A stretch of 15,655 nucleotides of DNA from Clostridia bacterium (GTDB taxonomy: Bacteria > Bacillota_A > Clostridia > Oscillospirales > Acutalibacteraceae): the NCBI GenBank assembly GCA_024699005.1, contig JAILQN010000114.1:1-15655 (forward strand). Reading direction: 5' to 3'. Shown in pieces: positions 1-6,211 of the stretch. Positions within the stretch are counted from its first letter, which is position 1, and each line of letters opens with the position of its first letter. A program made the translations under genes and the position numbers. The notes beneath the pieces are model-generated. The model was not told the origin of the DNA, made no database searches, and was given only the letters and a program-made list of their open reading frames with translations.

Positions 1-327
1 AACAACTTCAGCGCGTATTCGGATTTCAACTACGGTCATTCGATAACGGGTATCGTCTACGACTCCGATCCCGACAGATCTTCAGAGCAGTTCGGTGATG
101 ATGATTATATCGGAAACGTCCATATCGCCACAAAGGAGTACGACTTCCTTCCGGGCTACTCTGTCGGCGCTGACTGCGATGATATCGGTGCTGAAATCTC
201 CGATGCTGAACCTGACACCGGATTTCTCGGTACGTTCTTTGTGGCGGGAATATTTGTTGAAGTATACGTCTATGTCAGCAACGGCAGCGTGACCCAGTAT
301 GTGTGTCACGGCAAGCAGTTGTTCTGA
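1..327 (+). CDS. C-terminal fragment of an unrecognised protein (5' end outside window)
   Basis: Frame 1 is open from the first base to a TGA at 325-327, giving 108 residues without a start codon, so the gene begins upstream of the window. The fragment is acidic and rich in Asp, Gly, Tyr and Phe, with runs such as DSDPDRSSEQFGDDD and a hydrophobic beta-type stretch (FLGTFFVAGIFVEVYVYV) near the end. It closes with VCHGKQLF. I recognise no family, and there is no LPxTG motif, dockerin or LRR in the visible part. The frame is supported by the hairpin with a T-rich tail about 90 bases after the stop, which would end this transcript, and by codon use like that of the neighbours. Function unknown. 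Confidence 0.65.
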   Translation, partial: NNFSAYSDFNYGHSITGIVYDSDPDRSSEQFGDDDYIGNVHIATKEYDFLPGYSVGADCDDIGAEISDAEPDTGFLGTFFVAGIFVEVYVYVSNGSVTQYVCHGKQLF

Positions 328-412
328 AGCAAAGGCAAAAACGCACGTCATAGTATTCGGTATTGTCTGTTTTTCCGTCGGTATTGAATGGTCTGTAAAA
401 AAGTCAATAAGC

Positions 413-455
413 AAGTCACCCGACGCTGCCGACGTTTGGGTGACTTCATATTTTG
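413..455 (+). terminator. Rho-independent terminator of the leading partial gene
   Basis: A perfect 9-bp stem pairs AAGTCACCC (413-421) with GGGTGACTT (438-446) around a 16-base loop. It is followed by CATATTTTGAT, a short T-rich tail. It lies about 90 bases after the stop of the partial gene on the same strand. Bases 328-412 hold nothing I can identify. Confidence 0.6.
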
Positions 456-470
456 ATCTTATGCCTAAGG

Positions 471-610
471 TGAAGTTTTTTCTGTGAAAAAGTGAAGTTG
501 TTCACAGGTTCACAGTGAAGTTTTTCACCGCGCGGTGAAAAGTGAAGTGAAGTTTGCCTGACTTCACCGTCAGGTGAAACTTCACTCATGAAATGAACTT
601 CACTTTCAAA
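471..610. repeat. Cluster of extragenic palindromes built on GTGAAGTTT / AAACTTCAC
   Basis: Within a gene-free interval of about 345 bases (328-672), the words GTGAAG and CTTCAC recur about every 10-25 bases in both orientations. A perfect 20-bp palindrome lies at 522-541, centred on CACCGCGCGGTG. A second hairpin pairs 547-561 with 570-585 (GTGAAGTTT against AAACTTCAC, with one bulge and one mismatch). Further half-sites lie at 491-500 and 596-605. No open frame here has coding character or a ribosome binding site. The pattern resembles intergenic REP/MITE-like elements that I believe are common in clostridial genomes; that comparison is from general knowledge, not from a search. Confidence 0.7.
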
Positions 611-645
611 GAAAACCGCACTTGCCGCAGGCAAACTTAGTCGGG

Positions 646-671
646 GCTGTAAAAAAGCAGTTTTTTACAGC
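646..671 (-). terminator. Hairpin at the end of the amino acid ABC operon, probable terminator
   Basis: An 11-bp perfect inverted repeat pairs GCTGTAAAAAA (646-656) with TTTTTTACAGC (661-671) around the loop GCAG. It begins one base after the stop of the ATPase gene read on the minus strand. The T run lies inside the 3' arm rather than after it, so termination efficiency is uncertain. It could instead mainly protect the 3' end of the mRNA. Confidence 0.5.
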
Positions 672-672
672 T

Positions 673-1431
673 CTACAGCACCGCATTCAGGAATTCCTTC
701 GTCCTCTGCTCTTTCGTATGATCGAAAAGCTCCTCCGGCGTGCCTTCCTCGACGATGTAGCCGTCCTCCATGAAGATGACACGGTCCGCCACCTCGCGGG
801 CGAAGCCCATCTCGTGGGTTACCACCAGCATGGTCATGCCCTCGGAAGCGAGTTTTTTCATGACGTTCAGCACCTCTCCGACCATTTCAGGGTCAAGGGC
901 GCTGGTAGGCTCGTCAAAAAGCATTATATCCGGGTTCATGGCAAGGGCGCGGGCTATGGCAACCCTCTGCTGCTGCCCTCCGGAGAGCTCGCCGGGATAG
1001 GCATCCGCCTTATCCGAAAGTCCGACCATCTCCAGCAGCTCGCGGGCGCGCTTTTCCGCTTCCGGTTTATTCATTTTACGTCTGTCGATAGGGGCGAGGG
1101 TTATGTTGTGCAGTACGTTTTTATTTAGGAACAGGTTGAACTGCTGGAACACCATGCCTATGTTTTCCCTGATTTTGTTGATATCCGCTTTTTTCGCAGT
1201 GATATCCATGTCGTCGACTATGATCGTGCCGTCAGTGGGGTCTTCCAGTCTGTTTATGCACCGCAGCATCGTGGATTTTCCGCTGCCGGAGGGACCGATA
1301 ACGCACACGACTTCGCTCTTGTCCACCTCGAGGTTGATGTCTTTGAGCACCTCATTGTCGCCGAAATGCTTTTTGAGGTGGGATATGACTATCTTTTTTG
1401 TCGGCTGGGCTTTATTTGTGTTTAGCTGCAT
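673..1431 (-). CDS. glnQ: Polar amino acid ABC transporter, ATP-binding protein (GlnQ/HisP type)
   Basis: This is the cytoplasmic ATPase that powers import of a polar amino acid through the adjacent permease. All ABC landmarks are present in the 252 residues: Walker [10 protein letters not shown] (46-54), Q-loop Q96 in VFQQFN, signature [15 protein letters not shown] (149-163), Walker B IMLFDE (169-174), the D-loop SALD and switch His206 in VVTHEMGF. The length is normal for the GlnQ/HisP/ArtP group. The start at 1431 has an AAAGGAAG ribosome site and overlaps the end of the permease gene by 20 bases, which indicates translational coupling. It is the last gene of the operon running from 2983 to 673. 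The family is certain, but the exact substrate is not, so the symbol reflects family rather than proven glutamine specificity. Confidence 0.93.
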   Translation of the reverse strand: MQLNTNKAQPTKKIVISHLKKHFGDNEVLKDINLEVDKSEVVCVIGPSGSGKSTMLRCINRLEDPTDGTIIVDDMDITAKKADINKIRENIGMVFQQFNLFLNKNVLHNITLAPIDRRKMNKPEAEKRARELLEMVGLSDKADAYPGELSGGQQQRVAIARALAMNPDIMLFDEPTSALDPEMVGEVLNVMKKLASEGMTMLVVTHEMGFAREVADRVIFMEDGYIVEEGTPEELFDHTKEQRTKEFLNAVL

Positions 1432-2119
1432 ATTTCAACTTCCTTTCGATAACGCGGGAGATGATCATAAGCACGGACGTGAACACAAGGTAGCAGACCG
1501 CGACGAAAAGATAAGTCTCCATGTACTGGTAAGTCGCTCCGACGTAGACCTTCGCCTTGTTGACGATCTCCATGAGTCCGATGATGGAAAGAATAGACGT
1601 GTCCTTTATGGTTATGATGAACTGGTTCACGAGGGAGGGGATCACTATCTTGAACGCCTGGGGAAGCACGATCTTGCGCATCGTTCCGAATGCTGTGAGC
1701 CCCAGACTCCTTGCCGCCTCGCTCTGCCCCTTTGGCACTGCCTGAATGCCGCTTCTGAATATTTCTGCGAGGTAGGCGCCGGCGTTCAGACTCAGCGTGA
1801 TGACGCCGGAGGCGAAAGCGGTGAACGTGAATTTGCTGTACGCACCGCCGTCCGCCAGAGCCTTGAGTATCATATTGACTATCTGCGGGATGCCGAAATG
1901 GATGATCAGGGCCTGCACCAGCATGGGCGTGCCCCGGATTATCCAGATGTATACCCCGGCGAGGAACTTCATGACTTTAAGATTTGAAAGCCGGAACAGA
2001 CATGTTATGAGGCCCAGGACCATTCCGATAAGCAGTGAAACGATCGAGATCCTGACGGTGAGCCACAAGCCTTGAAGGATCATGGGCGTGGCGTTCTGGA
2101 ACATTCGCGCGAAATCCAT
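1412..2119 (-). CDS. Polar amino acid ABC transporter permease (HisM/GlnP family)
   Basis: This is the membrane subunit of the importer, 235 residues. It has several hydrophobic spans, including [22 protein letters not shown] near the start and [15 protein letters not shown] near the end. RGTPMLVQ at 62-69 is typical of His/Glu/Gln/Arg-type permeases. The EAA loop EAARSLG (134-140), followed by [19 protein letters not shown], is where the ATPase docks. Only one permease gene is present, so it probably works as a homodimer. It follows the binding-protein gene by 108 bases, which contain hairpins, and overlaps the ATPase gene by 20 bases. Its ribosome site (AAGGCAGG) is weaker than that of the binding protein, consistent with lower expression. 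Confidence 0.92.
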   Translation of the reverse strand: MDFARMFQNATPMILQGLWLTVRISIVSLLIGMVLGLITCLFRLSNLKVMKFLAGVYIWIIRGTPMLVQALIIHFGIPQIVNMILKALADGGAYSKFTFTAFASGVITLSLNAGAYLAEIFRSGIQAVPKGQSEAARSLGLTAFGTMRKIVLPQAFKIVIPSLVNQFIITIKDTSILSIIGLMEIVNKAKVYVGATYQYMETYLFVAVCYLVFTSVLMIISRVIERKLKYAAKHK

Positions 2120-2144
2120 AAAAAACCTGCCTTAATTTAAATAT

Positions 2145-2182
2145 CAATTCGGTACAACTCTTTCAGGAGTCGTACCGAATTG
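2145..2182 (-). promoter_or_regulatory. Intercistronic stem-loop between binding protein and permease genes
   Basis: Bases 2145-2160 pair with 2167-2182 over 16 positions with one mismatch. The outer arms are CAATTCGGTAC and GTACCGAATTG, the inner arms ACTC and GAGT, and the loop is 6 bases. A smaller hairpin (GCCGC at 2195-2199 with GCGGC at 2206-2210) lies just before it on the minus strand. No T run follows directly, so full termination is unlikely. Such structures between a binding protein and its permease commonly stabilise the upstream message or thin out read-through, giving excess binding protein; that role is inferred here. Confidence 0.6.
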
Positions 2183-2227
2183 CTTCATTAACGTGCCGCG
2201 TCAGAGCGGCTCAGGGTACGACGATGA

Positions 2228-2983
2228 TCAATAACCGTATTTGGCAAGGATCTTATCGTATGTGCCGTTAGCCTTGATGTTGGCGAGGCCGGCGTTGAAA
2301 AGGGAGAGAAGCTCTGAGTTCTGGCCTTCCTTTACGCCGAATCCGTAGGGCTTCTGGTTGACGACGTCGCCGACGACCTTAAGGGAGAGCCCCTGAGACT
2401 GGATGGAGTAACGGGCGACCGGATCGTCCTCGAAGCAGGCGGAATTGGTGCCCTGCATGACAGCCTGATACATTGTGGGTGAGTCTTCGTAAGTCTGGAC
2501 GGTGAAGCCGTACTGGTCTTTGATGCTCTCGGCATAATCGGCGCCCTGAGTGGAGATCTTGACCGCGACTACCGTTCCGGCGAGATCTTCGAAAGATGCG
2601 ATATTGCTGTCCGCGGCTACGACGAGGATCTGACCTGCGTCAAAGTAGCTGTCGGAGAAATCGAAGGTCTTCTCGCGCTCTTCGGTGATGGTGCAGCCCG
2701 CGATAACGGCGTCAGCCTGATCGGACTGGACGGCGTTGAGAGCGGCGTCGAAACCGAGGTTCCGGATCTCATACTCGAAACCCTGATCCTCCGCGATGGC
2801 AGCCATAATGTCCATGTCTATGCCGACGTATTTATCTGTGTCTGTGTCAAGATACTCGAACGGCGCGAAAGCGTTATCGGAAGCGATGATGTACTTTGTG
2901 GCGGGTGCGCTTCCGCACGCGGCAAGAGCGGCAGTCATCATGACCGCAAGAATTACAGCGGCAATTTTCGTAAGCTTTTTCAT
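2228..2983 (-). CDS. Amino acid ABC transporter substrate-binding lipoprotein (SBP family 3)
   Basis: This protein binds a polar amino acid outside the membrane and delivers it to the adjacent permease. It has 251 residues. A lipoprotein signal peptide ends in the lipobox LAAC with lipidated Cys23, followed by GSAPATKY. The mature part carries family-3 hallmarks: the first strand IIASDNAFAPFEY, then VGIDMDIMAAIAEDQGF, FDAALNAVQSDQADAVIAG, and TITEEREKTFDFSDSYF, which resembles the usual T.ER....FS.PY motif. The start is fixed by an AAGGAGGATATGAA leader and by the signal peptide. It is the first gene of the operon, behind a sigma-A promoter. Glutamine, arginine/lysine or cystine are all possible ligands; the sequence alone does not decide. 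Confidence 0.93.
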   Translation of the reverse strand: MKKLTKIAAVILAVMMTAALAACGSAPATKYIIASDNAFAPFEYLDTDTDKYVGIDMDIMAAIAEDQGFEYEIRNLGFDAALNAVQSDQADAVIAGCTITEEREKTFDFSDSYFDAGQILVVAADSNIASFEDLAGTVVAVKISTQGADYAESIKDQYGFTVQTYEDSPTMYQAVMQGTNSACFEDDPVARYSIQSQGLSLKVVGDVVNQKPYGFGVKEGQNSELLSLFNAGLANIKANGTYDKILAKYGY

Positions 2984-3041
2984 TTCATATCCTCCTTAAG
3001 AAATGTGTAAACGGCGGATACTCCCGCACGAATTACAGTAT

Positions 3042-3071
3042 ATTTTAGCACAGTAAAGAATATTTTGTCAA
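3042..3071 (-). promoter_or_regulatory. Sigma-A promoter of the amino acid ABC operon
   Basis: On the minus strand TTGACA (3066-3071) is followed after 18 bases by TAAAAT (3042-3047). It ends about 58 bases before the binding-protein ATG, with the ribosome site in between. A second TTGACAAAAT copy about 30 bases further upstream has no matching -10 box. Confidence 0.65.
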
Positions 3072-3139
3072 GAGATGGGAAAGGTGGTTACAATTTTGTC
3101 AATAGTCTGCGTTCCGATTTTGAATATTCCGCAGGTGTC

Positions 3140-3631
3140 TCAGTTAGAAGCGTTTACCGTTGTTGTCTGTGAATCCATGACCGCGTCGATGGCGAGCACC
3201 ACTGCGAGAGCTAGGACCTCGTCCCTGTCGTTTTCTATATCGAGCTCGAAGGTGTCGCCCCACGCCATCCATTTTTTGTGGATGGAAACGATGGTCCGGT
3301 CGCCGTCGACGATAGTGTAATCGTGGGCGAACATATCGCCCTGTACTTCCCAGCCGAGTCCTTCCACGACGTACTTCGGCTTTAAAAAGCTGATCTTTTT
3401 CACGATCCGGGCGACCTCTTCGCCGCCGATCTCAACGATGAATCGCGGCATAAGGACAGTTATCTTCTGTCTCACAAAAGCGACCTCGTCCCCCTGCGCG
3501 TCAAAGATATGCAGTTTTTTGCCGATCGATATGACTTTGCCTTCAACGGAGTATCTGTCGTTGCCGTCTGAATCCGTTATCGTGAATCTGTCTTTCCACG
3601 AAAAGACCTTCTGTTTCATGTAGAGATACAT
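3140..3631 (-). CDS. LURP-one-related (LOR, tubby-like fold) protein, YxjI type
   Basis: This is a 163-residue cytoplasmic protein of the LURP-one-related family (formerly DUF567). Successive short beta segments form the tubby-like barrel: MKQKVFSWKDRFTITD, YSVEGKVISIGKKLHIFD, VAFVRQKITVLMPRFIVE, YVVEGLGWEVQGDMFAHDY and IVSIHKKWMAWGDTFELDI. The hydrophobic helix EVLALAVVLAIDAVMDSQ near the C-terminus is the one buried in the barrel. The length is usual for bacterial members. There is no signal peptide or catalytic motif, and the cellular role of bacterial members is not settled. The start at 3631 has CGGAGG five bases upstream. I see no clear promoter between this gene and the 5S terminator; that gap holds a GC hairpin (about 3658-3672) and a heptamer array. 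Confidence 0.88.
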   Translation of the reverse strand: MYLYMKQKVFSWKDRFTITDSDGNDRYSVEGKVISIGKKLHIFDAQGDEVAFVRQKITVLMPRFIVEIGGEEVARIVKKISFLKPKYVVEGLGWEVQGDMFAHDYTIVDGDRTIVSIHKKWMAWGDTFELDIENDRDEVLALAVVLAIDAVMDSQTTTVNASN

Positions 3632-3674
3632 ATTTTCCTCCGTATCATAAACGGGTGCGGGCGAAGCCCGCCCG

Positions 3675-3709
3675 ATTATTCATTATTCATTCTTCAGTAT
3701 TCATTATTC
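3675..3709. repeat. Period-7 array, unit ATTATTC (five units)
   Basis: Five consecutive heptamers start at 3675, 3682, 3689, 3696 and 3703: ATTATTC, ATTATTC, ATTCTTC, AGTATTC, ATTATTC. The array lies between the 5S terminator and the LOR gene, beside a GC-rich hairpin (GCGGGC GAA GCCCGC). It is not coding. Confidence 0.75.
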
Positions 3710-3712
3710 ATT

Positions 3713-3746
3713 TAAAAAATCCTGCCGCGACTGCGACAGGATTTTT
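3713..3746 (-). terminator. Terminator of the 5S rRNA gene
   Basis: CCTG/CAGG (3721-3724 with 3737-3740) plus CGC/GCG (3726-3728 with 3733-3735), with one mismatch and a 4-base loop, are flanked by AAAAAT and ATTTTT arms. Read on the minus strand, the stem runs into a six-T tail. It lies 7 bases after the 3' end of the 5S gene. Confidence 0.8.
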
Positions 3747-3753
3747 GCTTTGT

Positions 3754-3869
<116 letters not shown>

Positions 3870-3904
3870 TAGAATCAAGGGCGCTTGCCCTCTCAACGAA
3901 ATGC

Positions 3905-3932
3905 ATTATATCACAGAAAAAACGATTGTCAA
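3905..3932 (-). promoter_or_regulatory. Sigma-A promoter of the 5S rRNA gene
   Basis: On the minus strand consensus TTGACA (3927-3932) and consensus TATAAT (3905-3910) are 16 bases apart. The predicted start is near 3898, about 30 bases before the mature 5S. Both boxes match the consensus exactly, as expected for an rRNA promoter. Confidence 0.8.
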
Positions 3933-3966
3933 GAGTTTTTTTGAATTTTTTTCATTATCGTCAAGC

Positions 3967-3994
3967 TTGACAAAACTTAACTCTTATATATAAT
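3967..3994 (+). promoter_or_regulatory. Sigma-A promoter of the propeller/ECF operon
   Basis: Consensus TTGACA (3967-3972) and TATAAT (3989-3994) are 16 bases apart. The predicted transcription start is near 4001, only about 3 bases before the ATG at 4004. The -35 box overlaps the 12-bp palindrome GTCAAGCTTGAC (3960-3971), which could be an operator or could reflect the divergent promoter layout with the 5S gene. Confidence 0.7.
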
Positions 3995-4003
3995 TTATGT
4001 ATT

Positions 4004-5308
4004 ATGATTACTGAAGCAAAAAGACTGATTCCGATCGTTCTGGTATTGGCTGCCGCGTTCGCTTTTTCCTGCGCGGCCCGGGCGGGCGTGACCCTTGTCG
4101 ATCTTCCGGAAAGCGGCTCTGAGACGGAGCTTCTTTGGCAGAAGAAATTCAGCGACACTTTTTTCAAGGCTCCGTCCGTGCCTGCGATCCGCGGCGACAG
4201 TCTGTTCATCATGACCGGAAACGAGCTGTCGCGCCTCGACCGCTTTACCGGCGAGGTGACCGGGACCGCCGCGCTCAGAAGCCGATGCGTATTCTCCACG
4301 GTATCCGTAGTGTTCTGCGGCAACACGGCGATCTGCCCTATGGTGGACGGTATCGTTCAGGCTTTTGACGCCGATACGCTCGGGGAGAAATGGACCTATA
4401 CCGATCCGCTCGGCGGGCAGTGCCTGACTCAGCCGGTCATAGAAAGCGGTCTTATCTTTACCGGTTTCTGGTACGGCGAGACGGACGACGCCGCTTTCGT
4501 TTGCCTTGACGCCGGGACGGGCGAAGCCGTCTGGCGCTACGTGCGCCCGGGCGGGTTTTACGGCACGGTCGCCTGTATCGTCGACGACTGCGTGATAATC
4601 GGCAGCGAGGACGCCGCGGTCGGATCCGACGGCGGGTCGGAGCTCATCTGCCTTGACGCTCTGACGGGGAAAGTCCTTTCGACCCTTCCGGTCACCGGGG
4701 AGATCCGCTCCGGCGTCGCTTACGACGATATCTCCGGCAGGATGTTCGCCGTGTCGAAGGCGGCGTATCTTTATTCATTCTCGCTTGATAACGGGAAGCT
4801 GACGGACCTTGAGACGCTGAAGCTGTCCGGCGCTTCCACCTCCCGTCCTGTCGTTTACAACGGGCGGCTGTATATCGGAGTCAGCGGAGGCTGCCGCGAT
4901 TCGGGCGGTATCGCCGTGATCGACGCCGGGAATCTGAGTGTGATCTACACCATGAAAACTCCCGGCTACTGCCAGACCGAGCTGACCGTCAAGCCGCGTT
5001 TCGACGATTATAAAACCGTTACGGTATACGGTACGTACAATTACCCGCCCGGAGGGATAATAGCCTTTACGGACGGCGAGGGAGTAACCTCGGCTGAGGC
5101 GAGGGAGATCTTTTCGCCCGCAGCCTCCGCTTACTGCCTGTCGCCGATAGTCGCCGCCGACACGGGTGAGTTATATTATAAAAACGACACCTGCACCGTG
5201 TTCGCCCTGAAAAAAACGAACGCGGGAGTAAACCCCGTTCTTTCAAAACTCTTCAGTCTGATCACTTCGGTCATTTCGGTATTCGCAAATGCGGGATTTT
5301 TCGGATAG
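4004..5308 (+). CDS. Exported PQQ-type beta-propeller repeat protein
   Basis: This is a 434-residue exported protein with a beta-propeller made of PQQ/BamB-like repeats. The signal peptide is residues 1-27, ending ARA before Gly28. Repeats run from about 38 to 415 with recurring blade pieces: DSLFIMTGNELSRLDRFTGEV, GIVQAFDADTLGEKW, FVCLDAGTGEAVWRY, ELICLDALTGKVLSTL and AYLYSFSLDNGKL. The last 25 residues are hydrophobic or amphipathic (LFSLITSVISVFANAGFFG) and might hold it at the membrane. No SD precedes the ATG, and an in-frame TGA (3968-3970) blocks any upstream start. Later starts would destroy the signal peptide. It overlaps ecfT by 20 bases, so it belongs to the transporter operon; a ligand-capture or scaffold role is inferred. 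Bacterial propellers of this family often lack PQQ, and no enzyme function should be assumed. Confidence 0.85.
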   Translation: MITEAKRLIPIVLVLAAAFAFSCAARAGVTLVDLPESGSETELLWQKKFSDTFFKAPSVPAIRGDSLFIMTGNELSRLDRFTGEVTGTAALRSRCVFSTVSVVFCGNTAICPMVDGIVQAFDADTLGEKWTYTDPLGGQCLTQPVIESGLIFTGFWYGETDDAAFVCLDAGTGEAVWRYVRPGGFYGTVACIVDDCVIIGSEDAAVGSDGGSELICLDALTGKVLSTLPVTGEIRSGVAYDDISGRMFAVSKAAYLYSFSLDNGKLTDLETLKLSGASTSRPVVYNGRLYIGVSGGCRDSGGIAVIDAGNLSVIYTMKTPGYCQTELTVKPRFDDYKTVTVYGTYNYPPGGIIAFTDGEGVTSAEAREIFSPAASAYCLSPIVAADTGELYYKNDTCTVFALKKTNAGVNPVLSKLFSLITSVISVFANAGFFG

Positions 5309-6152
5309 TCATCCTCTGCCGCTCATACTGTTCTTCGTCTGCGCGCTTTTCCAGACCATGACCTTCACCCACCCGGCGGTCATCGCGGCGGGCTTTATCG
5401 GCGCGCTTTTGTATTATATATTGTTAAAGGGCAGGAAGGCTCTTTCCTTTGTTCTGCGGTTCTGCCTGCCGACGCTTGTTCTGGTCACGTTCATAAACGG
5501 AATGACCGCGCACTACGGAGTGACGAAACTGTTCACCTCGCCCTGGGGAGCGGACATCCGTCTCGAGCCGATAGTCAGGGGCTTCGTCATGGGTGTGACT
5601 GTGGTCGTCGCGCTGCTCTGGTTCGCCTGCTTTTACGTGACCGTCACATCCGAAAAGCTTGTTTTTGCGCTTTCCGGGGGAATTCCGCAGATCTCGCTGA
5701 TAATAACTTCCGCCCTGCGCTTCGCGCCGCTGTATTCCCGCTCCATGCGCGAGTCCTATGACGCGCGGCGGGTGAATTCCGGCGGAAAATCAAATATTAA
5801 AAACGCCGCGAAAGCCCTGGAGGGCACGCTGTACGCCACGGCGGAACGCAGCATAATCACCGCGAATTCCATGGAGGCCCGCGGCTACGGGCTCCCGGGC
5901 GCGAAACGGTACGTCCCTTTCGCTTTTACCCCTCAGGATCTGGCGCTGACCGTGCTGACCGCACTGTTCTCAGCGGTGCTGATCGCAGGCTTTGCGCTCG
6001 GCAGTACAAAAACTCTTTATAACCCGCAGATAATACTTCCGGAGAGCTCCGTCGGACTTGTTGTTGTATGCGCGTGTTCCGCTGCTCTCAGTCTTATGCC
6101 GTCGGCCGTGACCCTGTTTTCGATATGCCGCGACCGGCCGGTTGTCACCTGA
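5289..6152 (+). CDS. ecfT: ECF transporter transmembrane coupling protein EcfT
   Basis: This is the membrane scaffold that links the ATPases to the substrate-binding S component in an energy-coupling factor importer. It has 287 residues with hydrophobic spans near 8-46, 52-72, 96-120, 219-240 and 254-278. The long cytoplasmic helical region (about 140-205) carries the two conserved Ala-Arg motifs that bind the ATPases: DARR at 158-161 and EARG at 196-199 within ANSMEARGYG. The start ATG lies inside the propeller gene (20-base overlap) without a strong ribosome site, so translation is probably coupled. The family call is firm; substrate specificity is not set by EcfT. Confidence 0.92.
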   Translation: MRDFSDSHPLPLILFFVCALFQTMTFTHPAVIAAGFIGALLYYILLKGRKALSFVLRFCLPTLVLVTFINGMTAHYGVTKLFTSPWGADIRLEPIVRGFVMGVTVVVALLWFACFYVTVTSEKLVFALSGGIPQISLIITSALRFAPLYSRSMRESYDARRVNSGGKSNIKNAAKALEGTLYATAERSIITANSMEARGYGLPGAKRYVPFAFTPQDLALTVLTALFSAVLIAGFALGSTKTLYNPQIILPESSVGLVVVCACSAALSLMPSAVTLFSICRDRPVVT

Positions 6153-6155
6153 ACC

Positions 6156-6211
6156 CGGAACTTGCGACTCGTAATTCGCAACTTGGAACTTAGAACTTGG
6201 AACTCGGAACT
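6156..6211. repeat. Period-7 array, unit TGGAACT (eight units)
   Basis: Eight heptamers in strict register fill the ecfT-ecfA gap: CGGAACT, TGCGACT, CGTAATT, CGCAACT, TGGAACT, TAGAACT, TGGAACT, CGGAACT. Another TGGAACT lies at 6228-6234. The array contains the in-frame TAG just upstream of ecfA (6191-6193), the candidate TTG start at 6197 and the only SD-like GGA words nearby. Confidence 0.8.

Noticed and set aside
82..414. Minus-strand frame of 110 codons opposite the leading partial gene
   Set aside because: It lacks a ribosome site and overlaps the plus-strand frame that ends before a terminator; the plus-strand reading is better supported, though neither has a known domain.
622..1987. 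Plus-strand open frames opposite the ATPase and permease genes
   Set aside because: The minus-strand genes have full family motifs and ribosome sites; the plus-strand frames are shadows.
3092..3105. Second TTGACAAAAT on the minus strand upstream of the amino acid operon
   Set aside because: No -10 box lies at 16-18 bases downstream of it.
3870..4003. Cobalamin or other riboswitch upstream of the ECF operon
   Set aside because: The promoter lies so close to the ATG that there is no room for a leader, and no B12-box-like sequence is seen.
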